From Candidatus Methanophagales archaeon (lineage in GTDB: Archaea > Halobacteriota > Syntropharchaeia > Alkanophagales > Methanospirareceae), in assembly GCA_030617585.1 (NCBI GenBank), contig JAUWVD010000050.1, positions 1 through 7,563 of the forward strand: a DNA stretch of 7,563 bases. The letters run 5' to 3'. The notes beneath the pieces were generated by a model that saw only the letters and a program-made list of their open reading frames with translations, did no database searches and was not told where the DNA came from. This document shows, in pieces, positions 6,135 to 7,563 of the stretch. The position numbers and the translations under genes are program-made. Position 1 is the stretch's first letter, and each line of letters starts with the position of its first letter.

Positions 6135-7563
6135 TTAATCCTCTCCCTCTCCACACTCCACAAGAACCGGGGCCTTCATAGGTCTAACCTTTCTGTACAC
6201 CTCCTGTGGCGACTTCTTATTATCTCCATTCACGACCAGAAGCTCCTCTTCGATAGATATACCAAATAGCCGCTCGTTCTCTTCTAAATAAGGTGATATG
6301 ATCGCCCAATCTTCCGCTGTGAGGATCGAGAATTCACCACCATTTAATTGCTCCTCCACCAGCTTGTGATGCGGATCACGTATATAAATCGCACCACCCG
6401 ATGCAAGTGAAAACAAATTTGAACCGGGATACGGTGTATCTTGCTCTATAAAATTACCGTTTCCATCGTGCTCAAGCCCGTTTACCACTACAAACCCGCC
6501 ACCATTTACCGGGTCACCAGCCATGAACGATTCCGCTAAGTAATCAAGGCATGTCCCATTTATCACCACGCGAGGTTTTCCCACTGCGTTTATTAGCGGC
6601 CTGCCAGCAGCATTCCCCAGCACGTATGCTTCTCCGCCTTTTGCTCCATACATGAACGTCTGCCCGACATCACCAAACACAACGAGCTTGCCACTCTTCA
6701 ATATCTGCCCGAGCTGGTCCTGTCCGTTTCCGTGTATGTAAAGCTCTGCACCATCCATAGACGAGCCGAGATAATCACCGGAACTATCATAGACGTCAAT
6801 CCTAACACCTGTTGTGTGATTGCCCAATCCGGAGCCACAAAACCGCTGCCCCTGGGCGTTATAAACAATAAATCTTTTCCAACCCAACCCATATGCCTTC
6901 ACGATAAGCCTCGCATCACTCGCTTCTCCTTCGGGTGGAAACTCTGCTACATTTAATATCAAAATCGCCTCGGCACTACCCGGCGGTCTTAAACCGTCCT
7001 TATTCGACCAGCAGATCAGGTGATAGATACCAGCGTGTTTTGCATCTATCGCGGGTGTATCATCAAATATCCGGTGTAGTGCTTCTTCTGTTATCTGGAC
7101 TACAGAACTCCTCTTTTTCGTTCCCGTGTCATACCTGCGGTCGTTAAGGCGTGTTAAACCATCTATCACAATCGCTTTACTGCAGGTGTGAGGCTCATTC
7201 CCATCTCCTTCGTTTGCATACTTTGTAAGCTCTGACACAGTCCACCGTAGTTTATTGCAATCCCATTCCTTAACACCTTTTCGCAAGAACTCAAATAAAG
7301 TCTGTGGATTTTTCAATTCTGCCGCTATCAGTTCTCGCTGTCTATCACTATCTGGCGGGGGCGTGATAGAGTTTGTGAAATCACAGTGTGTTTGACCTTC
7401 GGGTGTTTTCACTACTTCACCGAACTTATTGGTGCATACTAGCTTCTCATCACTGTCTATTGAGAACATAAAAGCACCTCCATCTGTATAGCTCCCACCA
7501 CGTGCATTCCAGTACTTATCTGCGACAGAAGGGAATCTCTTGTCCTCCTCGGATAAGCTCTTA
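6135..7563 (-). CDS. GXGXG-domain glutamate-synthase-like protein, 5' end beyond window
   Basis: This belongs to the glutamate synthase alpha-subunit domain 3 (GltB3, COG0070) superfamily. These right-handed beta-helices structure glutamate synthase and also occur in FwdC-type proteins. Counting from the ATG at 7467-7469 there are 444 residues, but the frame stays open for 31 more codons to the window edge and reads like protein (WNARGGSYTDGGAF before the Met), so the gene is probably longer. Residues 1-195 are an unassigned N-terminal part, including KAIVIDGLTRLNDRRYDTG (98-116). Residues about 196-375 carry the glycine-spaced helix: GAELYIHGN, GKLVVFGDVG, GGEAYVLGNAAGRPL, MAGDPVNGGGFVVVNG and ASGGAIYIRDP. 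The tail is ISPYLEENERLFGI and then polar. No FMN/iron-sulfur synthase domain or glutaminase catalytic site is visible, so by itself it is not a complete glutamate synthase. It lies 102 bases upstream of carB on the same strand. Confidence 0.88.
   Translation of the reverse strand, partial: KSLSEEDKRFPSVADKYWNARGGSYTDGGAFMFSIDSDEKLVCTNKFGEVVKTPEGQTHCDFTNSITPPPDSDRQRELIAAELKNPQTLFEFLRKGVKEWDCNKLRWTVSELTKYANEGDGNEPHTCSKAIVIDGLTRLNDRRYDTGTKKRSSVVQITEEALHRIFDDTPAIDAKHAGIYHLICWSNKDGLRPPGSAEAILILNVAEFPPEGEASDARLIVKAYGLGWKRFIVYNAQGQRFCGSGLGNHTTGVRIDVYDSSGDYLGSSMDGAELYIHGNGQDQLGQILKSGKLVVFGDVGQTFMYGAKGGEAYVLGNAAGRPLINAVGKPRVVINGTCLDYLAESFMAGDPVNGGGFVVVNGLEHDGNGNFIEQDTPYPGSNLFSLASGGAIYIRDPHHKLVEEQLNGGEFSILTAEDWAIISPYLEENERLFGISIEEELLVVNGDNKKSPQEVYRKVRPMKAPVLVECGEGED
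7475..7481 (-). promoter_or_regulatory. Perfect Shine-Dalgarno-like GGAGGTG inside the GXGXG gene
   Basis: The minus strand reads GGAGGTG, 5 bases before the ATG at 7467-7469. It matches the anti-Shine-Dalgarno perfectly, but it also encodes Gly-Gly-Ala of an apparently continuous protein. It is either a real or alternative internal start, or a coincidence of coding sequence. Confidence 0.4.

Noticed and set aside
1..7563. CRISPR array, tRNA, rRNA, insertion sequence or integrase site
   Set aside because: No regular repeat-spacer pattern, no cloverleaf-like sequence with a recognisable T-loop, no transposase coding sequence and no obvious terminal inverted repeats were seen by eye.

Overview
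The window looks like a stretch of an archaeal chromosome, most likely from a euryarchaeote of the methanogen/ANME type. This is an inference. It rests on Shine-Dalgarno sequences of the GGAGGTGA kind, AT-rich TATA-like boxes at archaeal spacing, a GTG start without a ribosome binding site, and an archaeal-looking GXGXG glutamate-synthase-like protein. No rRNA or other marker is present to fix the taxon.

Layout from left to right. A short acidic hypothetical protein (31-216, minus) is preceded by a good Shine-Dalgarno and a TATA-like box. A gene-free, AT-rich gap of about 225 bases (217-441) follows. hisH (442-1047, minus) encodes the glutaminase subunit of imidazole glycerol phosphate synthase. 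The stretch 1048-1232 is a divergent intergenic region full of short A/T-rich direct and inverted repeats. A compact type II toxin-antitoxin pair, hicB-hicA (1233-1742), is the only gene pair on the plus strand. It converges on carA with a 22-base gap. carA (1765-2832) and carB (2829-6032) are on the minus strand, transcribed carB then carA, with a 4-base ATGA overlap. A 102-base gap with a possible carB promoter separates them from a large GXGXG-domain glutamate-synthase-like gene (6135 to beyond 7563, minus), which is cut by the right window edge.

Functionally, the minus-strand genes share glutamine nitrogen. CarA and HisH are both class I (Cys-His-Glu) glutaminases. CarA feeds ammonia to CarB to make carbamoyl phosphate for pyrimidine and arginine synthesis. 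HisH feeds HisF in histidine and AICAR synthesis. The GXGXG protein belongs to the glutamate synthase alpha-subunit domain-3 superfamily. The HicBA module sits against this direction of transcription and looks like an accessory insertion between carA and hisH. No CRISPR array, tRNA, rRNA, transposase or recognisable new system is visible. The less ordinary points are the HicBA insertion with its seven-G run, the repeat-rich hisH-hicB intergenic region, the perfect Shine-Dalgarno inside the GXGXG gene, and the small acidic gene.
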